Below, in pieces: positions 45,186 through 53,956 of a stretch of 64,000 bases of DNA. Both the position numbers and the translations under genes were made by a program. How positions within the stretch are numbered: position 1 is the stretch's first letter; every line of letters begins with the position of its first letter. Under the pieces are notes generated by a model. It did no database searches. It saw only the letters and a program-made list of their open reading frames with translations, and had not been told where the DNA came from. The stretch lies in NCBI GenBank assembly GCA_023384415.1, contig JAHDWJ010000011.1:122440-186439 (forward strand), written 5' to 3'. This stretch comes from Anaerolineae bacterium (GTDB taxonomy: Bacteria; Chloroflexota; Anaerolineae; Promineifilales; Promineifilaceae).

Positions 45186-46193
45186 ATGTCTTTTTCTATT
45201 CCCACGGACCTGACGCGGCCGCAGCTCATGGCCCGTTTAGCTGGTGAACGTGCTTATCTGCTTGCATCCTTTATTGGTCTGGATGAAGCAGCCATCAGCG
45301 GTTCTCCCTTGTACCATGATTGGCAGGTTAAAGATATTTTCCCCCACATCGGCCGTTGGGATGAAATGTTTACCAGTTGGATATCTCTGCTCCAGCAGGG
45401 GCGGGAAGCTGATCTACCTATTTTGGATGAGACTCAGATTAACCAAACCTGGCACGAGCAGCATAAACGGTACACCCTGGAGCAAGGGGTAGCTGTTTTT
45501 CTCAAAGGGCGTGGTGGGCTGTGGGCTGGCCTGGAACGGCTGACCGATGAAGAGCTAGACCGCCCCATCACCCTGGCGACAGGGCGAGAGACGACAGTAA
45601 GGCGGTGGATCGCGGCCGCGTATCGCCACGATGCCGAACATGCCCAAGAAATCCGGGCCTGGCGCAAAAACAACAACATCCCCCGCACTTCCGGCTCCCT
45701 CTGCCTGCTTCGTGCCCTCATCCGGGCTACCCGTAAAGCGTTTCTGACCGTTGCCGCCACCTTGCCAGAGGACGAAAAAAGCCGCCGTCCGGTATGCGGC
45801 ACCTGGACACTCCAGGATGTTATCGGCCATATTACCGATTGGGAAGCGTATGGGGTTGAAGGGATTACAAAGGTTCTGGCTGGGGACACGGCCCTGGTTA
45901 GCCCGTATGGAGCAGATATACAGGCGTGGAATGAAGCCCACGCGGCCGCGCGCCAGGGGCAAAGTTGGGAACAGGTATGGAACGATTACCAGACCACCCG
46001 GCAAAATTTCTTCTACGCCCTGGATCAGCTCACCCAGGCCGACCTCGCCCGCACCTTTCATACCCCCTGGGGAACCATGACGTTGTATCAATGGGTCACC
46101 ATTTGGGCACACCATGAGCAAGAACACACCGCTGATTTGCGCCGTGAACTGGCCTTGCCCGATACACCCGACCATCTGCTGCCACGTCATTAA
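45186..46193 (+). CDS. Tandem DinB/ClbS-like protein (two four-helix-bundle units fused)
   Basis: A 335-residue protein made of two related halves. Half 1 (about 1-155) has DWQVKDIFPHIGRWDEMF and ends with AYRHDAEHAQEIRAWRKN. Half 2 (about 165-335) has GTWTLQDVIGHITDWEAYGVEG and ends with WAHHEQEHTADLRREL. Both repeat the W-x2-x-D-I/V-x2-H-I and H-x3-H pattern of DinB_2/ClbS/DfsB proteins, which provide metal ligands, so this is an internal duplication. The activity is unknown. ATG 45186 is preferred over the upstream TTG. Confidence 0.82.
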   Translation: MSFSIPTDLTRPQLMARLAGERAYLLASFIGLDEAAISGSPLYHDWQVKDIFPHIGRWDEMFTSWISLLQQGREADLPILDETQINQTWHEQHKRYTLEQGVAVFLKGRGGLWAGLERLTDEELDRPITLATGRETTVRRWIAAAYRHDAEHAQEIRAWRKNNNIPRTSGSLCLLRALIRATRKAFLTVAATLPEDEKSRRPVCGTWTLQDVIGHITDWEAYGVEGITKVLAGDTALVSPYGADIQAWNEAHAAARQGQSWEQVWNDYQTTRQNFFYALDQLTQADLARTFHTPWGTMTLYQWVTIWAHHEQEHTADLRRELALPDTPDHLLPRH

Positions 46194-46222
46194 CAAAGGT
46201 GCTAAAGAGCAGCTAAATAGGA

Positions 46223-46228
46223 TATAAT
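46223..46228 (+). promoter_or_regulatory. -10 box upstream of the candidate structured RNA
   Basis: A perfect TATAAT places transcription start near 46234, which coincides with the 5' strand of the closing stem of the putative RNA. No good -35 hexamer is seen. Confidence 0.4.
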
Positions 46229-46232
46229 GTGT

Positions 46233-46438
46233 GGGCAACTGTGCGACCAATGGGCTAGAACCACCGAGCCACACAGACATTACACCCCAAGTTTTGACAC
46301 TTGAGCGTTATTGAAAATCTCCGCAGCGCGAAAGGCACATGCCGCGTACCTGACAAGGTCGCTAATTGTGGCCGACTGCACCTCTTTCGGTCTGATCAAC
46401 AAAGACCGAAGCGGGGGCTGTCGGTAACCATATTGCCC
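46233..46438 (+). ncRNA. Candidate structured RNA or leader upstream of the DUF255 gene
   Basis: A 206-nt non-coding stretch whose ends pair (GGGCAA 46233-46238 with TTGCCC 46433-46438). Inside are several hairpins: CTGTG/CACAG around GGCT/AGCC (46241-46275), CAAGT/ACTTG (46289-46302), ACCT/AGGT and a 10-bp CTTTCGGTCT/AGACCGAAG stem (46384-46410). It contains no GCGGCCGC and no ORF. It could be an independent RNA (the size fits 6S-like RNAs) or the 5' leader of the next gene. I do not recognise a known riboswitch core. Confidence 0.35.
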
Positions 46439-46490
46439 TGCCCCTTTGTCACTTTGCCCCTATCTACCAATTGGTTAGAGGAAAATTCAC

Positions 46491-48575
46491 ATGCCTAATC
46501 GTCTCGTTAATGAAACCAGCCCTTACTTACGCCAACACGCCGACAATCCGGTGGATTGGTACCCCTGGGGCGAAGAAGCTTTACAAAAAGCGCAAACTGA
46601 AAACAAACCCATCCTCTTAAGCATCGGCTATGCCGCCTGCCATTGGTGCCACGTGATGGCCCATGAATCATTTGAGGATGAACAGACGGCCGCCTTGATG
46701 AATGAACATTTTGTCAACGTCAAGGTTGATCGGGAAGAGCGGCCTGATCTGGACAATATCTATATGAATGCGGTGGTAGCCATGACTGGCCAGGGGGGAT
46801 GGCCGATGACAGTAGCCCTGACACCAGAAGGCGAACCGTTTTTCGGAGGCACTTATTTCCCGCCGGTACCCCGACATGGGATGCCCGCTTTCAGCCAGTT
46901 ATTGGCTTCGCTGGCCAATGCCTGGCAAAAACAGAACAGCCAGGTGCGCCAAAGTGCTACGGAGATAGCCGAACACCTCAGCCAGGCAGCCCTATTGAGT
47001 GGGGAAGAGGGCAAGCTGACTGCGGCCGCGCTTGACAGGGCTGTGCAAGGGATAAACCAGGCGTATGACGCCAAACGAGGGGGGTTCGGCCAGGCCCCTA
47101 AATTCCCACAACCAATGGTCATTGAGTTCCTGCTGCAACAACATATCCGCACCGGGGATAAGCAAGCATTAGAAATGGCCGAACATACCCTCAAGATGAT
47201 GGCCTATGGGGGAATATATGACCAGGTGGGGGGTGGATTTGCTCGCTACGCCACCGATAATCGCTGGCTGGTACCCCATTTTGAGAAGATGCTGTACGAC
47301 AATGCCCAACTGGCTCGCGTCTATTTACACGCCTGGCAAATCACCGGCAAACCCCTTTACCGGCGCATTACCGAAGAAACCCTGGATTACATCCTGCGGG
47401 AGATGACCCATGCCGATGGCGGTTTTTATTCCAGCCAGGATGCTGACAGTGAAGGAGTAGAAGGCAAATTTTACGTCTGGTCGGCTGAAGAAGTGCGCCA
47501 TATTCTGGGGGAGGAGGCGGATCTTTTCCTGCTTTCTTATGGTGTTACCCCGGCGGGCAATTGGGAGGGGCACAATATTTTGCACCTGGAGCGAGATGGT
47601 GAAGATATTGCCCACCAACATCGGATTAGCCCGGAAGAGTGGCGGCGGCGGATGGGGGTGGCGCGGCAAAAGTTGTACCAGGTCCGCAGCCAACGAGTCT
47701 GGCCAGGGCTGGATAACAAGGTGTTAACCAGTTGGAACGGGCTGATGTTGGCGGCTTTAGCTGAGGCCGGCCGCGTCTTTGAGCGGGATGATTATTTGCA
47801 CGCGGCCGCGGCCAATGCCGAATTTCTCTACAACAATATGCGTACCCCAGAAGGCCGCCTGCTACGCACCTGGTCAGAAGGGAGTCAGGCCAAAGGGAAT
47901 GGCTTCCTGGAGGATTATGCCTATTTGGCCGAAGGGCTGCTGTCTCTTTACCAGACCACCTTTGACACCCATTGGTTTGCCTGGGCCTTAGACCTGGCTG
48001 AACAGATGATGGTCCATTTCCACGATGGGGAACGGGGTGGATTTTATGACACCTCAGATGACCACGAAAAGTTACTCCACCGCCCTAAAGATGTGCAAGA
48101 CAATGCTGTGCCCAGTGGCAACGCGATGGCTGCTGCTGTTTTGCTGAAGTTGAGCCTGTATACCGGGCGCACTGGTTATTGGGGGGTGGCTGAAAAAGCG
48201 ATTTCCGGGGTGTATGGGGCGATGCTCAAATACCCTACCGGTTTTGCCCAATGGCTAGTCGCGGCCGCGTTCCTACTCGGTGAACCCCAGGAGTTGGCCA
48301 TCATCGGTGAGCCAGGTAGCTTTGAGACTGATGCCCTGCTCAAAATCGTCAACCGGGAATACCGGCCCCATCTGGTGGTGGCAGTAGGAGATGAGATAGA
48401 TGGGGAAACGGTGGAACTGCTGCGGGGTCGGCCGCAATTACACAACCAGGCCACCGCTTACCTGTGCCGCCGCTTCGTCTGCCAGCAGCCCACCACCAGC
48501 ACCGACACTCTGGCCGAACAGCTTAAACCAACCCAAAAACCCGCCCCCAGCCGCAAACCGGTCGCCTGGGGGTAA
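46491..48575 (+). CDS. DUF255 thioredoxin-domain protein (YyaL/Spata20 family)
   Basis: A 694-residue protein. The N-terminal thioredoxin-like domain starts [20 protein letters not shown] and contains [18 protein letters not shown] with the CxxC pair; the rest is an alpha/alpha barrel related to N-acylglucosamine epimerases ([42 protein letters not shown]). The family is widespread but its reaction is not established. AGAGGAAAA precedes the ATG. It is preceded by a possible structured leader RNA and ends just before a bidirectional terminator. Confidence 0.93.
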   Translation: MPNRLVNETSPYLRQHADNPVDWYPWGEEALQKAQTENKPILLSIGYAACHWCHVMAHESFEDEQTAALMNEHFVNVKVDREERPDLDNIYMNAVVAMTGQGGWPMTVALTPEGEPFFGGTYFPPVPRHGMPAFSQLLASLANAWQKQNSQVRQSATEIAEHLSQAALLSGEEGKLTAAALDRAVQGINQAYDAKRGGFGQAPKFPQPMVIEFLLQQHIRTGDKQALEMAEHTLKMMAYGGIYDQVGGGFARYATDNRWLVPHFEKMLYDNAQLARVYLHAWQITGKPLYRRITEETLDYILREMTHADGGFYSSQDADSEGVEGKFYVWSAEEVRHILGEEADLFLLSYGVTPAGNWEGHNILHLERDGEDIAHQHRISPEEWRRRMGVARQKLYQVRSQRVWPGLDNKVLTSWNGLMLAALAEAGRVFERDDYLHAAAANAEFLYNNMRTPEGRLLRTWSEGSQAKGNGFLEDYAYLAEGLLSLYQTTFDTHWFAWALDLAEQMMVHFHDGERGGFYDTSDDHEKLLHRPKDVQDNAVPSGNAMAAAVLLKLSLYTGRTGYWGVAEKAISGVYGAMLKYPTGFAQWLVAAAFLLGEPQELAIIGEPGSFETDALLKIVNREYRPHLVVAVGDEIDGETVELLRGRPQLHNQATAYLCRRFVCQQPTTSTDTLAEQLKPTQKPAPSRKPVAWG

Positions 48576-48625
48576 CCCACAGCGAGATCCGGCCCAAAAG
48601 CAGCCAAAGCTGCCAGGCAAAAAAA

Positions 48626-48658
48626 GTAGGGGTGTATGTTCAGTCCATACACCCCTAC
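48626..48658 (-). terminator. Terminator between convergent genes
   Basis: GTAGGGGTGTATG (48626-48638) pairs perfectly with CATACACCCCTAC (48646-48658). On the minus strand it is followed by seven T residues, a textbook intrinsic terminator for the META gene; the stem can also serve the plus-strand gene. Confidence 0.88.
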
Positions 48659-48695
48659 GCATTCACCGTCAGGCGACCGTGGTATCTTCTATTTT

Positions 48696-49559
48696 TTAGC
48701 TGCCCATCTGTAGGTAAAATACCATGATTCGTTCCCCGTCGCCATTGAACAAAGAGAGCGTATCCCGTTCAATCTCATAGCGGGAAACCTGCTCCAGTGC
48801 TGTCAGAAAAGCACTCTCCCGTTCCCCACGTTCCCCTTCACAAAACATTTTGGTCGAACCAATGGCCTCGATAGTTAATGAATCAGCATCCAGGGCATAC
48901 CCGGCAAAATATTGGTTACAGCCGGCAGAACCAGCTGCACGGCCATCAGTAAAAGTTGCCGTAATTTCATTGTCTACCCACATAGAGACAATAGCGTCCC
49001 CTTGAACGATGCCCCCCAGCACCCAGGTCGGACCTTCCAGGGATTGATGGGAAGCCGGTTGGAAAATCATTTCTCCCTGGCTGGTGTAAATGATTAGCTG
49101 TGTCTCCGTCAGGCTAAAGGATTCGGCTGCCTGGAGCATGGCCAGGAAGCTGCTTTCCTGTTCCATCAAGCCTTCTTCCAGACAGGCCATTAAGGTTTGC
49201 CCCATCTCCCCTACGTTCAATTTGTCACCGCTGGTTTCGTAGCTGCCAAAGTAGCTGTTACAGCCAGTTGTGCCGCCTAAACCAGTTTCGTCAAAGTTGA
49301 GGGTTGGTTGGCTGCCAGCGACCGGCGGTTTACCCCCATAGCTGATTAAATCCCATTTGCTGCCCATGAGCGCGGCCGCGTCCTGGTCATCGGTCGGTTC
49401 TACTAGCTCAGGGGTTGTCACTTCTGGGGCGGTTTGATTGCCTGATTCGGCCGCTGGGGGTTCATCACCCGCTGGGGTGCAAGCCGCCAAAATGAAGAGG
49501 GCCAACAGAGCCATCAGGCTCAAAATAATTGTCTGTTTGGGGTGTTTTAACTTCTGCAT
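48696..49559 (-). CDS. Lipoprotein with two META domains
   Basis: A 287-residue secreted lipoprotein: a hydrophobic signal and lipobox LFILAAC (Cys27), an acidic Pro/Thr-rich spacer to about 60, then two META domains (about 64-170 and 178-285). Each shows the W-x-L start and a G-C-N-x-Y/F motif (TTGCNSYFGSY and SAGCNQYFAGY) with a later Cys pair (LMACLEE and KMFCEGE). META domains occur in stress-response lipoproteins such as HslJ; the role here is unknown. It is terminated by the hairpin at 48626-48658. Confidence 0.88.
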   Translation of the reverse strand: MQKLKHPKQTIILSLMALLALFILAACTPAGDEPPAAESGNQTAPEVTTPELVEPTDDQDAAALMGSKWDLISYGGKPPVAGSQPTLNFDETGLGGTTGCNSYFGSYETSGDKLNVGEMGQTLMACLEEGLMEQESSFLAMLQAAESFSLTETQLIIYTSQGEMIFQPASHQSLEGPTWVLGGIVQGDAIVSMWVDNEITATFTDGRAAGSAGCNQYFAGYALDADSLTIEAIGSTKMFCEGERGERESAFLTALEQVSRYEIERDTLSLFNGDGERIMVFYLQMGS

Positions 49560-49687
49560 GTCTTACTCCTTAGGATAGTTTTGGCTTTGTGAATTTTTAC
49601 GCAAGCCATTACCCGTATAACGTCGGGGGCAAGTTAAAAGTTCCCGAAAGGAAAAAGATCTGAGAAATGAGGAGTGAGGACTGAGAG

Positions 49688-50872
49688 TTAACCGCCAGCG
49701 GTCGCTTGCCTGGGCGGTAAAAAGAAGCTGGCTGCGGCCGCGAGCAATAACAACCCGGCCATTCCCTGGAGTACCTGCACCAGCCCTAGCCGATCCGCCA
49801 AAACCCCCAACAGCCAGGCCCCCACCGCGCCACAGAAAAACATTAGCCCCAGAGACAGGCCAGAGGCCAATGCTTGCCGATGGGGCAGCATCGCCTGGGA
49901 GCGAACGATGAGAATGCTGTGGGGTAAGCCGGAACTAAACCCGGCGGCCGCGAGCAAAAGAGAACGCCATGGTTCCGGCGCAGGAATATAAAAAATATAG
50001 GGCAGCAGCCCCAGAACAGCGGCCAAAAAAACGGGCCACCGATCTCCCAGCCGGTCGGCCAAAATCCCCCCCACAAGAATACCGATGGCCGAGGCCAGCA
50101 TCCGCACCCCACTGAGCCAGCCAACGTAGCTGGACGCGAATCCCATTTCGGTAAACAGTTTGGGGGCGAACTCCATGCTGGCGTTGCTTACGGTGTTGGT
50201 CGCCATGATCAGGATGAATAGGACAATAAGGATGCGGCCGCGTTGAGCTATCGGTTCAGGTTTACGGGCAAAAGATGCGGCCGCGTGCCTTCCTCCTTCC
50301 TGCCAGGTGCGGCCGCTCAACCACTGCCGCCCCAATACAAAAGGAATCAACGCCAGGGCGGTCAAAATGAGATAGCTGGGTCGCCCCCACACTTGGAGCA
50401 ATATCCCCCCCAGAATTGGCCCAAGAAACAGCCCCATCTGCCCGGCCGTAAAAAAGGTGGCGGTGGCTCTGGCTTTCTGACCGGGGCCAACCTGTGCTGC
50501 TACCATCGTTCCCGTCGGATGAAAGGCTCCAGACCCCAAACTGGCGGCGGTGATAGCTACCAGGGCCAGCCGTTCTGGCAATATCGCCCCCAGGCTATAA
50601 AAGAAGATCATCCAGCCCATCCCCCCAGCAATGAGCAGCCGCGGACCGATGCGATCCGCTACCAGCCCAAAGACAGGTTGGGTTAAGGAGTTGCCAAACC
50701 CATAAAGCAGGGCAATTACTCCATAAGTAGCGTTATTCAGCCCCAGGCTGAGAGCCAACAGGGGCATGAGAACAGTCCGGCTGTTATTGAGAATGTCTAC
50801 AAAAAAATGGGTAGTCGCGGCCGCGATATAAGCGCGTTCGCGCCAATAACTATGATGCTGTATCTGTACCAT
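49688..50872 (-). CDS. Major facilitator superfamily transporter
   Basis: A 394-residue protein with twelve predicted helices. The loop 2-3 signature is GLVADRIGPRLLIAGGMGW and the matching loop in the second half is GGILADRLGDRWPVFLAA. The pattern GAFHPTGTMVAAQVG near 113 resembles the fosmidomycin-resistance (Fsr) MFS group, though this is a weak assignment. The substrate is unknown. It contains seven GCGGCCGC copies. It diverges from the molybdopterin enzyme gene. Confidence 0.88.
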   Translation of the reverse strand: MVQIQHHSYWRERAYIAAATTHFFVDILNNSRTVLMPLLALSLGLNNATYGVIALLYGFGNSLTQPVFGLVADRIGPRLLIAGGMGWMIFFYSLGAILPERLALVAITAASLGSGAFHPTGTMVAAQVGPGQKARATATFFTAGQMGLFLGPILGGILLQVWGRPSYLILTALALIPFVLGRQWLSGRTWQEGGRHAAASFARKPEPIAQRGRILIVLFILIMATNTVSNASMEFAPKLFTEMGFASSYVGWLSGVRMLASAIGILVGGILADRLGDRWPVFLAAVLGLLPYIFYIPAPEPWRSLLLAAAGFSSGLPHSILIVRSQAMLPHRQALASGLSLGLMFFCGAVGAWLLGVLADRLGLVQVLQGMAGLLLLAAAASFFLPPRQATAGG

Positions 50873-51049
50873 TTTTACCTGCTATAATGTGGGGATAGGG
50901 TGGGGCACGATAAGGGAATGAGCATGGCCCGTTTAAGGTGAAAACAAGCTGCCAGTAAGAGACCCGTAATAATTGTTATCTATATTTTGCGATCAGGCCA
51001 ATTGATACCTGGTCAAATAAGCAATCTCAAATTCTCGCAGGAGTGCAAA

Positions 51050-51700
51050 ATGTTAAGTTCTTTGTTTGGTCGTCGGGAAAAAGAGCAAGAAGTTAAGGGG
51101 ATGAACCGGCTGCCCCCTGGCCAATCTTTAACCCAAAAATTCCCCGTCTTGCATTATGGGCCAACAGTTCATTATCGGGATCTCTCCCAGTGGGATTTGC
51201 GCGTTTTTGGTGAGGTGGAGCAAGAGCTAACCTGGAATTGGGAGCAGTTTAACCAACTACCCCGCACCCAAATCGTCATGGACATCCATTGTGTCACGCG
51301 CTGGTCTAAATTTGATACGGTGTGGGAAGGGGTGTCGCTGAAGCAGTTGGTGGATGAAGGGATTATCCGGCCCAAACCGTCGGCTAAATACCTCATCCAA
51401 CATTGTGATTACGACTACACCACCAATGCTCCACTGGAGTTTATGCTGCGGGAAAATGTTTTGCTGGCGACCCATTTTGATGGTGAACCGATCACGCCAG
51501 ATCACGGTTATCCGCTCCGTTTTGTGGTCGGCAGCTTTGCGGATCGTTCGGAGCAGAGCAGTCAATATTTTTGGAAAGGGGGAAAATGGCTGCGGGGGTT
51601 AGAGTTTAGCCCGATAGATAAACCGGGCTTTTGGGAAGTGAATGGGTATCACAATAACGCTGATCCGTGGAAGGAACAGCGGTTTAGTTATCAATGGTAA
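51050..51700 (+). CDS. Molybdopterin-dependent oxidoreductase of the sulfite oxidase family
   Basis: A 216-residue catalytic domain of the SuoX/MsrP (YedY) type. The molybdenum-ligating Cys lies in MDIHCVTRWSKFDTVWEGV near 100, and later conserved parts are HCDYDYTTNAPLEF, ATHFDGEPITPDHGYPLRFVV and WLRGLEFSPIDKPGFWE. There is no twin-arginine signal, so it appears cytoplasmic and soluble. GCAGGAG at 51038-51044 supports ATG 51050. The cofactor would depend on MoeA, also encoded in this window. The physiological substrate is unknown. Confidence 0.88.
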   Translation: MLSSLFGRREKEQEVKGMNRLPPGQSLTQKFPVLHYGPTVHYRDLSQWDLRVFGEVEQELTWNWEQFNQLPRTQIVMDIHCVTRWSKFDTVWEGVSLKQLVDEGIIRPKPSAKYLIQHCDYDYTTNAPLEFMLRENVLLATHFDGEPITPDHGYPLRFVVGSFADRSEQSSQYFWKGGKWLRGLEFSPIDKPGFWEVNGYHNNADPWKEQRFSYQW

Positions 51701-51704
51701 ACGT

Positions 51705-51760
51705 AATGGGTGAGGCGTGATGAACTATCTCATGCATCACGCTTCACCCATCACGCAACA
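51705..51760. repeat. Inverted GGTGAGGCGTGATG / CATCACGCTTCACC repeat
   Basis: ATGGGTGAGGCGTGATGAAC is mirrored by ATGCATCACGCTTCACCCAT, with a second CACGC, forming a hairpin between convergent genes. It is the TTTCACG-type family. Confidence 0.65.
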
Positions 51761-51762
51761 AA

Positions 51763-52653
51763 TTATCCTCTTTCGCCGATAGTCACCAGAATCGTTTGTA
51801 ATTCACCGCCGCGAATAATTTCGGCCGGTACTTTTTGCCCCACCCGATCCCCGGCCAACAGAGCCAACAAATCATCATGGGTACGGACAATCTGCCCATC
51901 TAAAGCGACCAAAGTATCTCCCAGAACCAGCCCGGCTGCGGCCGCAGGCGTCTCCGCATCTACAGCAATAATCAACAATCCACTCTTCCGTCCCAACTGC
52001 TCACGTAAATTATTTGGCAGGCGTACTCGTTGGGTGCTGATTCCCAGGTAGCCCCGGCGCATTTTGCCATGAGTTAATAGGGTATCGGTTACCCGCTGCA
52101 CGGTGCTGGCGGGGATGGTCAGGCTGACTCCCTGGCTTAGAGCCGAACTGTTGAGGCCAATTACCTGTCCGGCAGCATTGACCAGTGGCCCCCCAGAAAA
52201 ACCTGGGTACATAATGACATCGGTCTGGATATATTGATCCACACTGCCTCCAGCAGATGTTCGCCAACTTCCCCCTGATGCGCTGATGATACCCAGGGTA
52301 GCCTGCACTGTCTGGCCTGGCCGACCTAAGGCCAAGACCAGGTGCCCAACACTTAGATCGGCCGCGGCCGCGTGGGGCAACGGGGTCAACCCATCCACTT
52401 CCGCCCGGAGCAGGGCCAGGTCAGTGCTGGGGTCCCGCCCTACCAGGCTCGCTTTTACCTGGCGGCCATCGGCCAGGCCAATATTGATTTCCTCATGGTG
52501 CACCACATGGTGGGCGGTAACAATCAGCCCATCGGCGGTGAGAACAAAACCGGTGGCCGGTAAGCGTCGCCGGGCATCCACCCGTACAACCCCAACCGAC
52601 GCGGCCGCGACCACCCCGGCCAGGTCATTAGATAATGTTTGTAAGCTGCTCAT
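51763..52653 (-). CDS. HtrA-like trypsin-fold serine protease with PDZ domain, no signal peptide
   Basis: A 296-residue protein. The catalytic triad is visible: His in LIVTAHHVVHHEE near 46, Asp in PSTDLALLRAEV near 80, and Ser in the loop YPGFSGGPLVNAAGQVIG near 152, where the usual GNSGGP reads GFSGGP. A single PDZ domain follows (about 200-290; GYLGISTQRVRL and AAAGLVLGDTLVALDG). Most DegP/HtrA proteins have a signal or membrane anchor; here the chain starts at the protease domain, suggesting cytoplasmic quality control or non-classical export. Confidence 0.85.
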   Translation of the reverse strand: MSSLQTLSNDLAGVVAAASVGVVRVDARRRLPATGFVLTADGLIVTAHHVVHHEEINIGLADGRQVKASLVGRDPSTDLALLRAEVDGLTPLPHAAAADLSVGHLVLALGRPGQTVQATLGIISASGGSWRTSAGGSVDQYIQTDVIMYPGFSGGPLVNAAGQVIGLNSSALSQGVSLTIPASTVQRVTDTLLTHGKMRRGYLGISTQRVRLPNNLREQLGRKSGLLIIAVDAETPAAAAGLVLGDTLVALDGQIVRTHDDLLALLAGDRVGQKVPAEIIRGGELQTILVTIGERG

Positions 52654-52928
52654 TGTGACTCCTTTGTCGAATTATGAAGTGGGAATTAGGAAGGATGAAG
52701 GGGGCAGAGGGGCAAAGTTGCAGAGCGGCAAAGTAAAATCGTTTTCCATCACCCCTGCCCAGTTCATGCAGATTAGTTTAAGGGATTGGTGCGCGGCCGC
52801 GCATCGCCCATTTGGTGGTAAGCTGACTGGACAAATGGGTAGGTTAGCCCGTCTAATCCTGACAAAAGGTGGCATTAATAACTGCTATAAAGGGGGTATA
52901 GGTACAAATTATACATTTTGAGGAGTAG
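52654..52928. other. Divergent intergenic region with an intergenic GCGGCCGC
   Basis: This gap between the protease and SDR genes carries GAATTATGAAGTGGGAATTA-type and GGATGAAGGGGG repeats, one of the few GCGGCCGC copies outside coding sequence (52793-52800), and GAGGAG as the ribosome binding site of the SDR gene. No gene is seen. Confidence 0.45.
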
Positions 52929-53831
52929 ATGATGAATGAGTTTGCGGAACAACCATTAAAAGGCAAAGTGGCGTTGGTAGCTGGAGCGACGAGGGGGGCA
53001 GGACGTGGGATGGCGGTGGCCTTGGGGGCCGCCGGGGCGACTGTGTATGGCAGCGGCCGCAGCAGTCGCTTCGATCACAAAGGGATGAGTGGTCGGCCAG
53101 AAACTATCGAGGAGACGGCTGAACTGATAACGGCACGGGGCGGTGTGGGTATTCCTGTCCAATGTGATCATAGTGACCCATCTCAGGTCGAAGCATTGTG
53201 CGGCCGCATCCGGCAAGAACAAGGTCGCCTCGATATCCTTATCAACGACATTTGGGGTGGGGATGAGTTGAGCCAATGGGGTACCCCGTTTTGGGAATTA
53301 GACCTGGACAAAGGGCTACTCATGCTCCAGCGAGCCATTCACACCCATATCATCACCAGTCGCTTCGCCGTCCCCCTCATGTTAGAGCGTGGAGAGGGGC
53401 TTATCATTGAAATCACAGATGGGGACAATCAGAGCTACCGAGGCAACTTATTTTATGACCTGGCCAAAATTTCTACCATCCGACTGGCCTACGGAATGGC
53501 GCAGGAGTTACAAGGGCGAGGTATTACCGCCCTGGCCCTGACCCCTGGGTTTCTCCGTTCGGAAGCGATGTTGGACCATTTTGGCGTGACGGAAACGAAC
53601 TGGCGGGATGCGGCCGCCCAAGAGCCCCATTTCATTGCTTCCGAAACCCCAGCCTACATCGGTCAGGCGGTCGTGGCGCTGGCCTGTGATGATAAGGTTT
53701 CCCGTTGGGCCGGGCAATCTCTGGCAACCTGGACCCTCATGCACGAGTACGGCTTCACCGATGCCGATGGTACCCAGCCTGATTGGGGCGCCTATTTTGC
53801 CCGGTATGTCGCTCCCACAATAAATTCATGA
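52929..53831 (+). CDS. Short-chain dehydrogenase/reductase
   Basis: A 300-residue SDR. The cofactor motif VALVAGATRGAGRGMAVALG (T-G-x3-G-x-G type) is near 14-33, a glycine-rich strand DILINDIWGG replaces the usual NNAG, and the catalytic Tyr and Lys are in FYDLAKISTIRLAYG near 176-180. The longer-than-usual C-terminus (300 versus about 250) resembles the SDR group annotated as oxidoreductases of unknown substrate. TTTGAGGAGTAG precedes the start. A terminator follows. Confidence 0.88.
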   Translation: MMNEFAEQPLKGKVALVAGATRGAGRGMAVALGAAGATVYGSGRSSRFDHKGMSGRPETIEETAELITARGGVGIPVQCDHSDPSQVEALCGRIRQEQGRLDILINDIWGGDELSQWGTPFWELDLDKGLLMLQRAIHTHIITSRFAVPLMLERGEGLIIEITDGDNQSYRGNLFYDLAKISTIRLAYGMAQELQGRGITALALTPGFLRSEAMLDHFGVTETNWRDAAAQEPHFIASETPAYIGQAVVALACDDKVSRWAGQSLATWTLMHEYGFTDADGTQPDWGAYFARYVAPTINS

Positions 53832-53882
53832 CAGCATTCATGTAAGCCAAATTTCCCTGGCAATCCCACCTATGGTCAGAGT

Positions 53883-53919
53883 AGGAAGGAGCGAATAATG
53901 ACCAAATTCGCTCCTTCCT
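53883..53919 (+). terminator. Terminator after the SDR gene
   Basis: AGGAAGGAGCGAAT (53883-53896) pairs with ATTCGCTCCTTCCT (53906-53919), a perfect 14-bp stem with a 9-nt loop. A T-rich tract (ATTCGTTGTTGTTATTG) follows, which also holds the next promoter. Confidence 0.75.
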
Positions 53920-53946
53920 GAAATTCGTTGTTGTTATTGCTATAAT
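53918..53946 (+). promoter_or_regulatory. Promoter giving a near-leaderless transcript of the second glycosidase-like gene
   Basis: CTGAAA (53918-53923), 17 nt and TATAAT (53941-53946) lie 10 nt before ATG 53957, so transcription should start about 4 nt upstream of the start codon. The -35 overlaps the end of the preceding terminator stem. Confidence 0.5.
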
Positions 53947-53956
53947 TGTTGGTGTG

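Noticed and set aside
46233-46438. Known riboswitch cores (TPP, SAM-I, cobalamin, Moco)
   Set aside because: None of the diagnostic core words of these classes is present, so only an unassigned structured RNA is proposed.
46301-46498. 65-codon ORF in the gap before the DUF255 gene
   Set aside because: It runs through the hairpins of the candidate RNA and overlaps the DUF255 start out of frame.
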